From Alphaproteobacteria bacterium (GTDB lineage Bacteria; Pseudomonadota; Alphaproteobacteria; SHVW01), in assembly GCA_016869645.1 (NCBI GenBank), contig VGDO01000035.1:1-36770 (forward strand): a stretch of DNA of 36,770 bases, in the 5' to 3' direction. Below, piece by piece: positions 30,418-36,770 of this stretch. The position numbers and the translations under genes were made by a program. The notes beneath the pieces were generated by a model. That model saw nothing but the letters and a program-made list of their open reading frames with translations, made no database searches and was not told where the DNA came from. Numbering within the stretch: position 1 is the first letter of the stretch; each line of letters opens with the position of its first letter.

Positions 30418-31335
30418 ATGGAGTACTTTCTCCAGCAACTCATCAATGGCGTCACCTTGGGCGCCATCTTCGGTCTCATCGCCATCGGCTACACCATGGT
30501 CTACGGGATCCTGGGCATGGTGAATTTTGCCCATGGCGACGTCTTCATGATCGGCGGGTTCGTCGCCGTGATCACATTTCTGATCCTGGGCGTCCTCGGG
30601 CTTACCTGGGTCCCATTTGCGCTGCTGTGCATGCTGCTGATCGCCATGGTGTTCACCGGCGTGCACGGCTGGGCGGTCGAGCGGATCGGCTACCGCGCGT
30701 TGCGCAATTCAAACCGGCTGGCTCCGCTGATCTCGGCGATCGGCATGTCGATCTTCCTGCAGAACTATGTCCAGCTCCTCCAGGGCGCCCGCAACAAGGC
30801 GATCCCGCCGATGATCTCGGGCGGCGTCGAGCTGATGACCAGCCCGACCGGCTTCACGGTCAAGTTCGGCTATATGCAGATGGTCATTATCGCCGTCACC
30901 ACCGTCCTGATGGTCGGTTTCTCTCTGCTGATCGCGCGCACCTCGATGGGGCGCCAGCAGCGGGCGTGCGAGCAGGACATGAGGATGGCGCGGCTGCTCG
31001 GCGTCGATGTCGACCGCACGATTTCGCTCACCTTCATCATGGGCGCGGCACTCGCGGCGGTCGCCGGCATGATCTGGCTGCTCTACTACGGCATCATCGA
31101 CTTCTACGTGGGCTTTCTAGCGGGAATCAAGGCATTCACTGCGGCGGTGCTCGGCGGTATCGGTTCCTTGCCCGGCGCCATGCTCGGCGGGCTGCTGATC
31201 GGACTGATCGAGGTCTTCTGGTCCGCCTATTTCAGCGTCGAGTACAAGGACGTGGCGGCATTCGCGATTCTCGTTCTCGTGCTGATCTTCCGGCCGACCG
31301 GCTTGCTCGGACAACCAGACATCGAGAAAGTGTAG
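30418..31335 (+). CDS. livH: Branched-chain amino acid ABC transporter permease LivH
   Basis: A 305-residue inner-membrane permease with about eight hydrophobic helices, partner of LivM in the HAAT-family importer. The early NGVTLGAIFGLIAIGYTMVY and NFAHGDVFMIGGF tracts and the ACEQDMRMARLLGVDVDR cytoplasmic loop that contacts the ATPases are characteristic. It ends in FRPTGLLGQPDIEKV. Substrate could be branched-chain amino acids or another small amide or acid, since this family is broad. Confidence 0.94.
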   Translation: MEYFLQQLINGVTLGAIFGLIAIGYTMVYGILGMVNFAHGDVFMIGGFVAVITFLILGVLGLTWVPFALLCMLLIAMVFTGVHGWAVERIGYRALRNSNRLAPLISAIGMSIFLQNYVQLLQGARNKAIPPMISGGVELMTSPTGFTVKFGYMQMVIIAVTTVLMVGFSLLIARTSMGRQQRACEQDMRMARLLGVDVDRTISLTFIMGAALAAVAGMIWLLYYGIIDFYVGFLAGIKAFTAAVLGGIGSLPGAMLGGLLIGLIEVFWSAYFSVEYKDVAAFAILVLVLIFRPTGLLGQPDIEKV

Positions 31336-31338
31336 ACG

Positions 31339-32826
31339 GTGTCGACCGCTATGACCGGGCATGCCGGTCCAAGCCTCAAGGAGAATCTCAAGGATGCAGG
31401 CGCCATGGCGCTTGCATCGGCTGCCCTCGCCCTGCCGCTGGTCGGATTTCTAACCGTCGACCGGGCACAGACGATCGTGCTGGAGTATCGATTCGGCGAG
31501 CTGCTCTACGCGGTCGCCGTGATCTTCGTCGGGCGTCTGCTCCTACTTCTGGCCAACCAGGGGCATAGCCCGGCCGTTCTGGTGGCGACGGGCGCGTTCA
31601 GCGTGTTGTGGGCCGCCAATGCATTCCTCGGGATCGTGGCGATCACGTGGCCCGCCCTCGGCTGGCTGACCTGGATCGTCTTCAGCGTGATTGCGCTGCG
31701 CGCCTGGTTTTTCATGTACCAGGCGGGGCGGCGCGTGAAGCAGGATGCAAGCGACGTCGCCGAGCGGGCCGGAACGGTGATCTACCGGCTCGGCAAGTAT
31801 CTCGGCCCCGCTCTGGCGGCCTTCGCGCTGGTCATGCCGCTCATGCCTTTCGCCGATCAGCGCATGGTCGATCTGGGCATTCTGGTCCTGACCTACATTA
31901 TGCTGGGCTGGGGTCTCAACGTCGTGGTCGGTCTCGCCGGGCTGCTCGACCTTGGCTACGTCGCATTCTACGCGGTCGGTGCGTACTCCTACGCGATCAT
32001 CTCGCTCAATTGGGGCCTCAACTTCTGGGAGACACTGCCGCTCGCAGGCGCCATGGCGGCGACCTTCGGCATACTCCTGGGCTTTCCCGTGCTGCGCCTG
32101 CGCGGTGACTATCTCGCCATCGTCACGCTGGGCTTCGGCGAGATGATCCGCCTCATCCTGCTCAACTGGGACGAGTTGACCAACGGACCCAAGGGCATGG
32201 GTGGCATCGCCAGGCCGAGTTTCTTTGGAATGCCGTTCACCGCCGCGCCGCCTGAGGGCGTCACTGCCGTGCACCAGTTCTTCGGGCTGAACTTTGCGCC
32301 GATCCATCGCGTGATCTGGCTCTACTACATCATCTTGGCGATGGCCCTGCTGACCAATTGGTTCACTCTGCGCATCCGCCAGCTGCCGATCGGGCGCGCC
32401 TGGGAGGCGTTGCGCGAGGACGAGATCGCCTGCCGCGCGCTCGGCATCAATCCGACCAACACCAAGCTGACCGCGTTTGCCATTGGAGCCATGTTTGGCG
32501 GCTTCGCCGGATCGTTCTTTGCGACGCGGCAGGGTTTCATCAGCCCCGAGAGTTTCAACTTCCTCGAGTCCGCCATCATCCTGGCGGTCGTCGTGCTCGG
32601 TGGCATGGGCAGCCAGATCGGCGTCGTCGTAGCTTCCGTCGTCCTGATCGGCGGGCCCGAATGGTTCCGAGATCTCGAGGCGTATCGCATGGTTGCCTTC
32701 GGCGCCCTGATGGTGGCGATCATGGTCTGGCGGCCGCAGGGCCTGCTGGCCCATCGCGAACCGACAATTCACCTCAGAGGGCGGCAGCCTGCACCCGCCG
32801 TAGCGGCGCGGGCGCCCGCTCGATGA
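31339..32826 (+). CDS. livM: Branched-chain amino acid ABC transporter permease LivM (extended N-terminus)
   Basis: A 495-residue permease starting at GTG 31339, three bases after livH; ATG 31351 is an alternative. The conserved permease core begins near residue 175 and includes LGWGLNVVVGLAGLLDLGYVAF, GFPVLRLRGDYLAIVTLGFGE, and the cytoplasmic coupling loop WEALREDEIACRALGINPTN. About 150 extra N-terminal residues with several hydrophobic segments precede it, longer than in E. coli LivM (425 residues). The end overlaps livG by four bases. Confidence 0.93.
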   Translation: MSTAMTGHAGPSLKENLKDAGAMALASAALALPLVGFLTVDRAQTIVLEYRFGELLYAVAVIFVGRLLLLLANQGHSPAVLVATGAFSVLWAANAFLGIVAITWPALGWLTWIVFSVIALRAWFFMYQAGRRVKQDASDVAERAGTVIYRLGKYLGPALAAFALVMPLMPFADQRMVDLGILVLTYIMLGWGLNVVVGLAGLLDLGYVAFYAVGAYSYAIISLNWGLNFWETLPLAGAMAATFGILLGFPVLRLRGDYLAIVTLGFGEMIRLILLNWDELTNGPKGMGGIARPSFFGMPFTAAPPEGVTAVHQFFGLNFAPIHRVIWLYYIILAMALLTNWFTLRIRQLPIGRAWEALREDEIACRALGINPTNTKLTAFAIGAMFGGFAGSFFATRQGFISPESFNFLESAIILAVVVLGGMGSQIGVVVASVVLIGGPEWFRDLEAYRMVAFGALMVAIMVWRPQGLLAHREPTIHLRGRQPAPAVAARAPAR

Positions 32827-33671
32827 ATCAGGCGCCGCTGCTCCGCGTCGAGCACTTGACCATGCGCTTCGGCGGTCTCGTCGCGATCGACGACGTCTCC
32901 TTCGATGCGGGCGACCGCGAGATCACGGCGATCATCGGCCCAAACGGAGCCGGCAAGACCACAGTCTTCAATTGCCTGACCGGCTTCTACAAGCCCACGA
33001 TCGGTCGGCTCGCCTTGCATAAGGCGGGCGGGCGCGAGTTCCTGCTCGAGCGGATGGAAGGCTATCGCATCGGCCAGACCGCGCGCGTGGCGCGGACCTT
33101 CCAGAACATCCGATTGTTTCCACGCATGTCCGTGCTGGAGAACTTGTTGGTCGCTCAGCACAACCGCCTCATGCGCGCCTCCGGCTATACGCTGTTTGGC
33201 CTGTTCGGCCTGCCGGTCTATCGCCAGGCCGAAGCGCACGCGGTCGACGTGGCCAGGTATTGGCTGGATCGAATTGGGTTGACTCCGCGCGCCGACGAGG
33301 ATGCCGGCAACATGCCCTATGGCGACCAGCGCCGGCTCGAGATCGCGCGCGCCATGTGCACGGAGCCGATTCTGCTCTGCCTCGACGAGCCCGCGGCCGG
33401 ACTCAATGCACGCGAGTCGGCCGAACTCAACGAGATGCTCCGCTTCATCCGCGACGAGCACAAAATCGGCGTTCTGCTGATCGAGCACGACATGAGCGTG
33501 GTGATGAAGATCTCGGACCATGTCGTGGTGCTCGACTACGGCCGCAAGATATCCGACGGCACACCGGAGTTCGTGCGCAAAGACCCGGCGGTGATCCGCG
33601 CCTATCTCGGTGAGGACGAGGACGAAGCACTGCCGCCCGAGGTCGCGGCCGACCTGGGGTCGAGGGGCTGA
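32823..33671 (+). CDS. livG: Branched-chain amino acid ABC transporter ATPase LivG
   Basis: A 282-residue ATP-binding subunit. Walker A is GPNGAGKT, the Q-loop lies at FQNIRLFP, the signature is MPYGDQRRLEIARAM, Walker B is ILLCLDEPAAGL and the switch His is in IEHDMSVV. The signature replaces the generic LSGGQ with the LivG-type YGDQ. ATGA coupling to livM and a two-base gap to livF indicate one operon. Confidence 0.95.
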   Translation: MNQAPLLRVEHLTMRFGGLVAIDDVSFDAGDREITAIIGPNGAGKTTVFNCLTGFYKPTIGRLALHKAGGREFLLERMEGYRIGQTARVARTFQNIRLFPRMSVLENLLVAQHNRLMRASGYTLFGLFGLPVYRQAEAHAVDVARYWLDRIGLTPRADEDAGNMPYGDQRRLEIARAMCTEPILLCLDEPAAGLNARESAELNEMLRFIRDEHKIGVLLIEHDMSVVMKISDHVVVLDYGRKISDGTPEFVRKDPAVIRAYLGEDEDEALPPEVAADLGSRG

Positions 33672-33673
33672 CC

Positions 33674-34396
33674 ATGCTGCGCGTCGAGCGGGTCCATACG
33701 CTCTATGGCCACATCGAGGCGCTCAGGGGCGTCGACATCGAGGTCAAGGAGCGTGAGATCGTCGCGCTGATCGGGTCGAACGGCGCGGGCAAATCGACGT
33801 TGCTGATGACGATCTGCGGCACACCGCAGGCTGCCGCGGGGCGCATCCTGTTCGAGGGGCGCGATATCACGCGCGTGCCGACGCACCTCATCATGCGCAG
33901 CGGCATCGCGCAAGCTCCGGAAGGAAGGCGCATCTTTCCGCGCATGACCGTGCTCGAGAACCTTCAAATGGGCGCGTTGGTCGGCGATCCCGCGAAGTTT
34001 TCCGAGGATCTCGAGAATGTCTTCAGCATCTTTCCGATCCTGAAGCAGCGCGAAACGCAGCGTGGCGGAACGCTGTCAGGCGGCGAGCAGCAGATGCTCG
34101 CCATCGCGCGGGCGCTCATGAGCAGGCCGCGCCTGCTCTTGCTCGACGAGCCGTCGCTTGGTCTCGCGCCGATGATCGTGCGCCAGATCTTCCAGATCAT
34201 CCAGGATATCAACCAGAAGACCGGGACGACGATCCTGCTGGTCGAGCAGGATGCGTTCCATGCGCTGCGCCTGGCGCATCGCGGCTATGTCCTGGTCAAC
34301 GGCAGCATAGCGCTGACCGGCACGGGCCGGGAGCTCCTCGCCAATCGCGAGGTGCGCGCGGCTTACCTGGAAGGCGGCGCAACGGAGGACCAATGA
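33674..34396 (+). CDS. livF: Branched-chain amino acid ABC transporter ATPase LivF
   Basis: A 240-residue ATPase, partner of LivG. Walker A is GSNGAGKST, the LivF-specific APEGRRIFPRMTVLENL follows, the signature is LSGGEQQMLAIARALM, Walker B is LLLLDEPSLGLAP and the switch His is replaced by Gln in LLVEQDAF, as is usual in LivF. The end overlaps the next gene by four bases. Confidence 0.96.
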   Translation: MLRVERVHTLYGHIEALRGVDIEVKEREIVALIGSNGAGKSTLLMTICGTPQAAAGRILFEGRDITRVPTHLIMRSGIAQAPEGRRIFPRMTVLENLQMGALVGDPAKFSEDLENVFSIFPILKQRETQRGGTLSGGEQQMLAIARALMSRPRLLLLDEPSLGLAPMIVRQIFQIIQDINQKTGTTILLVEQDAFHALRLAHRGYVLVNGSIALTGTGRELLANREVRAAYLEGGATEDQ

Positions 34397-34743
34397 GCGC
34401 GGAGATCGTCGGCAGCGTGTCCTGGCCGGTGTTCTTCTTCGGCACGGTCGTGCTGTTCGGCTGGTTCGCATTGATGACTGCCCAGGCGTTGGCGCACACA
34501 TGGCGACCGTGGACGCATTGTCTGCTCTATGGCGTCCTGCTCGCGGTGGGGCACCGCACCTACGAGCACATGTTGTTTGCTGGCGACCTGATCTCGATAC
34601 GCGGACTGGTCGTCGATGTGGTCTTTCTCGTCGCCGTCATGCTGCTCGCCTACCGCGTCACGTTGGTGCGCAAGATGGTGCGTCAATACCCCTGGCTCTA
34701 CGAGCCGGACGGGATCCTGTCTTGGCGCGAAAAGCGCCCTTGA
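34393..34743 (+). CDS. Small membrane protein coupled to livF (DUF6867-like)
   Basis: A 116-residue protein with three hydrophobic segments (about 10-32, 44-58 and 72-90) and a C-terminal cytoplasmic stretch ending VRQYPWLYEPDGILSWREKRP. I associate this kind of protein in alphaproteobacterial liv operons with DUF6867, from memory. The ATGA overlap with livF makes co-translation very likely, so it may assist assembly or regulation of the transporter. Function not known. Confidence 0.8.
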   Translation: MSAEIVGSVSWPVFFFGTVVLFGWFALMTAQALAHTWRPWTHCLLYGVLLAVGHRTYEHMLFAGDLISIRGLVVDVVFLVAVMLLAYRVTLVRKMVRQYPWLYEPDGILSWREKRP

Positions 34744-34801
34744 ATCAATGATTTCGATTGCGCTTGCCGCCCCTACCTGAACTGTGGAATCAATGGCGGA
34801 G

Positions 34802-34822
34802 TCGGATGGCAATACCGTCCGA
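34802..34822 (+). repeat. Hairpin between the livF-coupled gene and livK
   Basis: TCGGATGG (34802-34809) pairs with CCGTCCGA (34815-34822), with one G-T pair and a CAATA loop. No T-run follows. It may protect or partly terminate the upstream transcript, or lie in the livK leader. Confidence 0.4.
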
Positions 34823-34874
34823 ACGCCACACCGGGGTTTCGTCCCACCAACGCCACTCAAACAGGGAGAGCTGA

Positions 34875-35990
34875 ATGCGTAAGATTTCCGGATTCCTGAT
34901 GGCCGCTGCGGCCGCGGTAGCGCTGAGCGCCGCACCTGCCAGCGCCCAGGACCTCGTGGTCGCGACCGCGGGCCCGATGACTGGCAGCGATGCCGTCTTC
35001 GGCGAGCAGATGAAGCGCGGCGCCGAAATGGCGATCAAGCACATCAACGACAAGGGCGGCGTGCTTGGCAAGAAGCTGAAGCTCGAGCTCGGCGACGACC
35101 AGTGCGAGCCGAAGCAGGCCCTGCCGGTCGCCAATTCCTTCGTGCAGAAGAAGGTCATTTTCGTCGCCGGCCACTACTGCTCGGGCGTGTCGATCCCAGC
35201 CTCCGCCGTGTACGCGGAGAACAACATCCTGCAGATCACGCCGGCGTCGACCAATCCGCGCCTGACCGATGAGGCCAAGACCAAGGGTTGGAAGACCGTG
35301 TTCCGCACCTGCGGCCGCGACGACATCCAGGGCGTGGTCGCAGGCAAGTACCTCGCCGAGAAGTACAAGGGCAAGAAGATTGCCATCTTGCACGACAAGT
35401 CGCCCTACGGCCAGGGTATCGCCGAAGAAGTCCGCAAGAACATGAACGCGGCGGGCCAAAAGGAAGCAATCTGGGATTCCTTCTCGCGCGGCGACAAGGA
35501 CTACACTGCCCTGGTCAGCAAGATGAAGCAGCAGGCCATCGAGGTGGTCTATGTCGGCAGCTACCACACCGAGACCGGGCTGCTCGTCAAGCAGTCGCGC
35601 GAGCAGGGCTTCGGTGCCCAGTTCGTTTCCGAGGACGCGCTCGTTACTGACGAGTTCTGGAAGATTTCGGGGCCAGCCGGCGAAGGCCTGCTCATGACCT
35701 TCGCGCCCGATCCCGTGAGCAATCCGGCGGCCAAGGCCGTCGTCGATGAGTTCAAGAAGGGTGGCTACAATCCGGAAGGCTACACGCTCTACACCTACGC
35801 GGCCTTTCAGGTCTTTGCCGAGGCGGCGAAGAAGGCAAACTCGACCGACGCGCAAAAAGTCGCCGCCCAGATTCGCGGCAAGACCTTCGAGACCGTGCTG
35901 GGCACGCTGATCTATGACGACAAGGGCGACGTGTCGAATTCCGTGTACGTCTGGTACATCTGGAAGAACGGCAAGTACCAGCAGATGTAA
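34875..35990 (+). CDS. livK: Branched-chain amino acid ABC transporter substrate-binding protein
   Basis: A 371-residue periplasmic binding protein of the Leu/Ile/Val (receptor ligand-binding) fold. A signal peptide spans residues 1-24 with cleavage after ASA before QDLVVATAGPMTG. The mature domain has the usual GAEMAIKHINDKGGVLG helix and the ligand-site segments GHYCSGVSIPAS and TPASTNPRLTD. AGGGAGAG precedes ATG 34875. A 131-base gap and a downstream terminator suggest a separate or additional transcript from livHMGF, which would allow high binding-protein levels. Confidence 0.95.
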   Translation: MRKISGFLMAAAAAVALSAAPASAQDLVVATAGPMTGSDAVFGEQMKRGAEMAIKHINDKGGVLGKKLKLELGDDQCEPKQALPVANSFVQKKVIFVAGHYCSGVSIPASAVYAENNILQITPASTNPRLTDEAKTKGWKTVFRTCGRDDIQGVVAGKYLAEKYKGKKIAILHDKSPYGQGIAEEVRKNMNAAGQKEAIWDSFSRGDKDYTALVSKMKQQAIEVVYVGSYHTETGLLVKQSREQGFGAQFVSEDALVTDEFWKISGPAGEGLLMTFAPDPVSNPAAKAVVDEFKKGGYNPEGYTLYTYAAFQVFAEAAKKANSTDAQKVAAQIRGKTFETVLGTLIYDDKGDVSNSVYVWYIWKNGKYQQM

Positions 35991-36015
35991 GCCAGTCGTC
36001 GGTTTGACAAATAGC

Positions 36016-36053
36016 ACGGCCCGGCGGGGTGACCTGCCGGGCCGTTTCCTTTT
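36016..36053 (+). terminator. Intrinsic terminator of livK
   Basis: ACGGCCCGGCGGG pairs with CCTGCCGGGCCGT (36016-36028 with 36033-36045, one G-T pair) around a GTGA tetraloop, followed by TTCCTTTT. It also lies close to the 3' end of the convergent regulator gene. Confidence 0.9.
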
Positions 36054-36069
36054 GCGGCTGCCTGTGATC

Positions 36070-36507
36070 TCAGCGCCGGCGGCGGCCCGATTTCCCGGTC
36101 AGGCGGCCGAGACCGATCTTCTTGGCGAAAGCAGAGCGCTGCTCGGCGTAATTGGGTGCGACCATCGGATAGTCGGGCGGCAGTCCCCATTTGGCGCGAT
36201 ACTGTTCGGGGGTGAGATTGTACGTCGTGCGCAGATGCCGTTTGAGCATCTTCAACTTCTTGCCGTCCTCCAGGCAGATGATGTAGTCGGCCGTGACCGA
36301 TCGCTTGATCGGCACCGCCGGACGCAGATCCGCCGCCGCGCCACCGCCATCGCCACCGGAATTGAGCGCCTTGAGCGCGCCATAGACCGAGCCGATCAGG
36401 TCGCTGATCTGGCTGGTCGGTACCGAATTGTTGCCCAGGTAGGCTGCAACCACCGACGTGGTCATGCGCAGCAGGTCGGCTGCGGGATCACTCTTCACAT
36501 CGCCCAT
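36070..36507 (-). CDS. MucR/Ros-family transcriptional regulator
   Basis: A 145-residue DNA-binding protein of the Ros/MucR family, which binds AT-rich DNA and often controls exopolysaccharide, motility or cell-cycle genes. An oligomerising N-terminal part (about 1-50) leads through a Gly/Ala linker to the zinc-finger-like domain: CLEDGKKLKMLKRHL at 78-92, then LTPEQYRAKWGLPPDYPMVA. Of the canonical C2H2 ligands only Cys78 and His91 are visible; the second Cys position is Asp81 and the second His position is Thr95-Tyr96. The basic tail is SGRRRR. It is convergent with livK. Confidence 0.92.
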   Translation of the reverse strand: MGDVKSDPAADLLRMTTSVVAAYLGNNSVPTSQISDLIGSVYGALKALNSGGDGGGAAADLRPAVPIKRSVTADYIICLEDGKKLKMLKRHLRTTYNLTPEQYRAKWGLPPDYPMVAPNYAEQRSAFAKKIGLGRLTGKSGRRRR

Positions 36508-36587
36508 TTTTGGTTCCTTCCCGCGCGCAATTTACTGACGTCGCACCCTGTACAGCACTGATCGGCATCAAATACCTTTTGCCGCGT

Positions 36588-36616
36588 AAAATGCTCAATC
36601 ACAGTCTCAAAGTCAA
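36588..36616 (-). promoter_or_regulatory. Candidate promoter of the MucR-family gene
   Basis: On the minus strand TTGACT (36616-36611), a 17-base spacer and CATTTT (36593-36588) lie about 80 bases before the start codon in an AT-rich tract. The -10 match is weak. Ros/MucR proteins often bind such tracts and repress their own gene, so this is a plausible control region. Confidence 0.35.
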
Positions 36617-36703
36617 GATTGCGGCCTCGTCTGAGAAACATCAAAACAATTACCTACCCATTAAGGCTCCTCGACGTTCCAAGTGGAAATGAGGATGTGT
36701 TGA

Positions 36704-36745
36704 AAGGCGCATTCGCGCCTTGCATGCTGACATGGGTTCAGCATG
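36704..36745. repeat. Two adjacent perfect hairpins at the right edge
   Basis: AAGGCGC/GCGCCTT (36704-36710 with 36715-36721, loop ATTC) is followed at once by CATGCTGA/TCAGCATG (36723-36730 with 36738-36745, loop CATGGGT). GGGAGG (36745-36750) abuts the second stem and precedes ATG 36751. On the plus strand this could be a structured leader; on the minus strand a gene ending at TGA 36740-36738 followed by a terminator hairpin. The window ends too soon to decide. The remaining 36508-36703 holds no gene I can support. Confidence 0.45.
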
Positions 36746-36770
36746 GGAGGATGGCGTGGAAGCGCGGGAC

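Noticed and set aside
33301..33360. LivG signature YGDQ in place of LSGGQ
   Set aside because: LivG proteins commonly have a YGQQ- or YGDQ-type signature; this is family-typical.
36732..36770. Possible start of a plus-strand gene at ATG 36732, 36743 or 36751
   Set aside because: Three frames are open for only 7-13 codons before the window ends, and a minus-strand gene end is equally possible; no CDS is called.

Overview
The window is a GC-rich, gene-dense stretch of chromosome that looks alphaproteobacterial, most like a Rhodospirillales-type genome. Evidence for this is the gene order tRNA-Leu–tig–clpP–clpX–lon–hup–tRNAs–nuoA-N–birA–coaX–rnj–mce–DUF1467-like, a complete canonical nuoA-N operon, RNase J in a Gram-negative setting, and a MucR/Ros-type regulator. 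I see no phage, insertion sequence, CRISPR array or other mobile element. Most of the window is core housekeeping DNA.

Layout. (1) 1-7357, protein quality control: the 3' end of an unrecognised gene, tRNA-Leu(UAG), trigger factor, ClpP, ClpX, Lon (with a heat-shock-like promoter and a very strong terminator) and a HU-type nucleoid protein. (2) 7442-7712: tRNA-Val(UAC) and tRNA-Asp(GUC), each with its own plausible promoter. (3) 7921-22111: all fourteen complex I genes in the order A to N, mostly overlapping or nearly touching. (4) 22108-26612: birA, coaX, rnj, mce, a DUF1467-like membrane protein and tag, all on the same strand; several are joined by 4-nt stop/start overlaps, and the run ends at a 15-bp terminator hairpin. 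(5) 26788-30291, mixed: an AzgA-type purine permease (minus), a small exported protein (plus), glutaryl-CoA dehydrogenase (minus) and a small DUF6898-like protein (plus). (6) 30418-36053: a branched-chain amino-acid-type ABC transporter, livH-M-G-F, a small membrane protein coupled to livF, and the periplasmic binding protein livK with its own terminator. (7) 36070-36507: a MucR/Ros-family regulator on the minus strand, followed by a gene-free end containing two adjacent perfect hairpins.

How the parts work together. Trigger factor folds nascent chains, while ClpXP and Lon degrade damaged or regulatory proteins. Complex I oxidises NADH and pumps protons. BirA and CoaX supply protein-bound biotin and the first step of CoA synthesis. 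RNase J processes and decays RNA. Methylmalonyl-CoA epimerase and glutaryl-CoA dehydrogenase feed acyl-CoA catabolism, and the Liv system imports amino acids or related solutes.

No obviously new multi-gene system is visible. The most unusual points are: a type III pantothenate kinase whose N-terminal phosphate-binding Asp and Gly are both Asn; a MucR-type protein lacking two of the usual zinc ligands; a recurring TTG(N16-17 spacer)TTAC promoter pattern; a 19-codon mini-ORF bridging nuoH and nuoI; a likely leaderless exported-protein gene; and tandem hairpins next to a Shine-Dalgarno-like sequence at the right edge.
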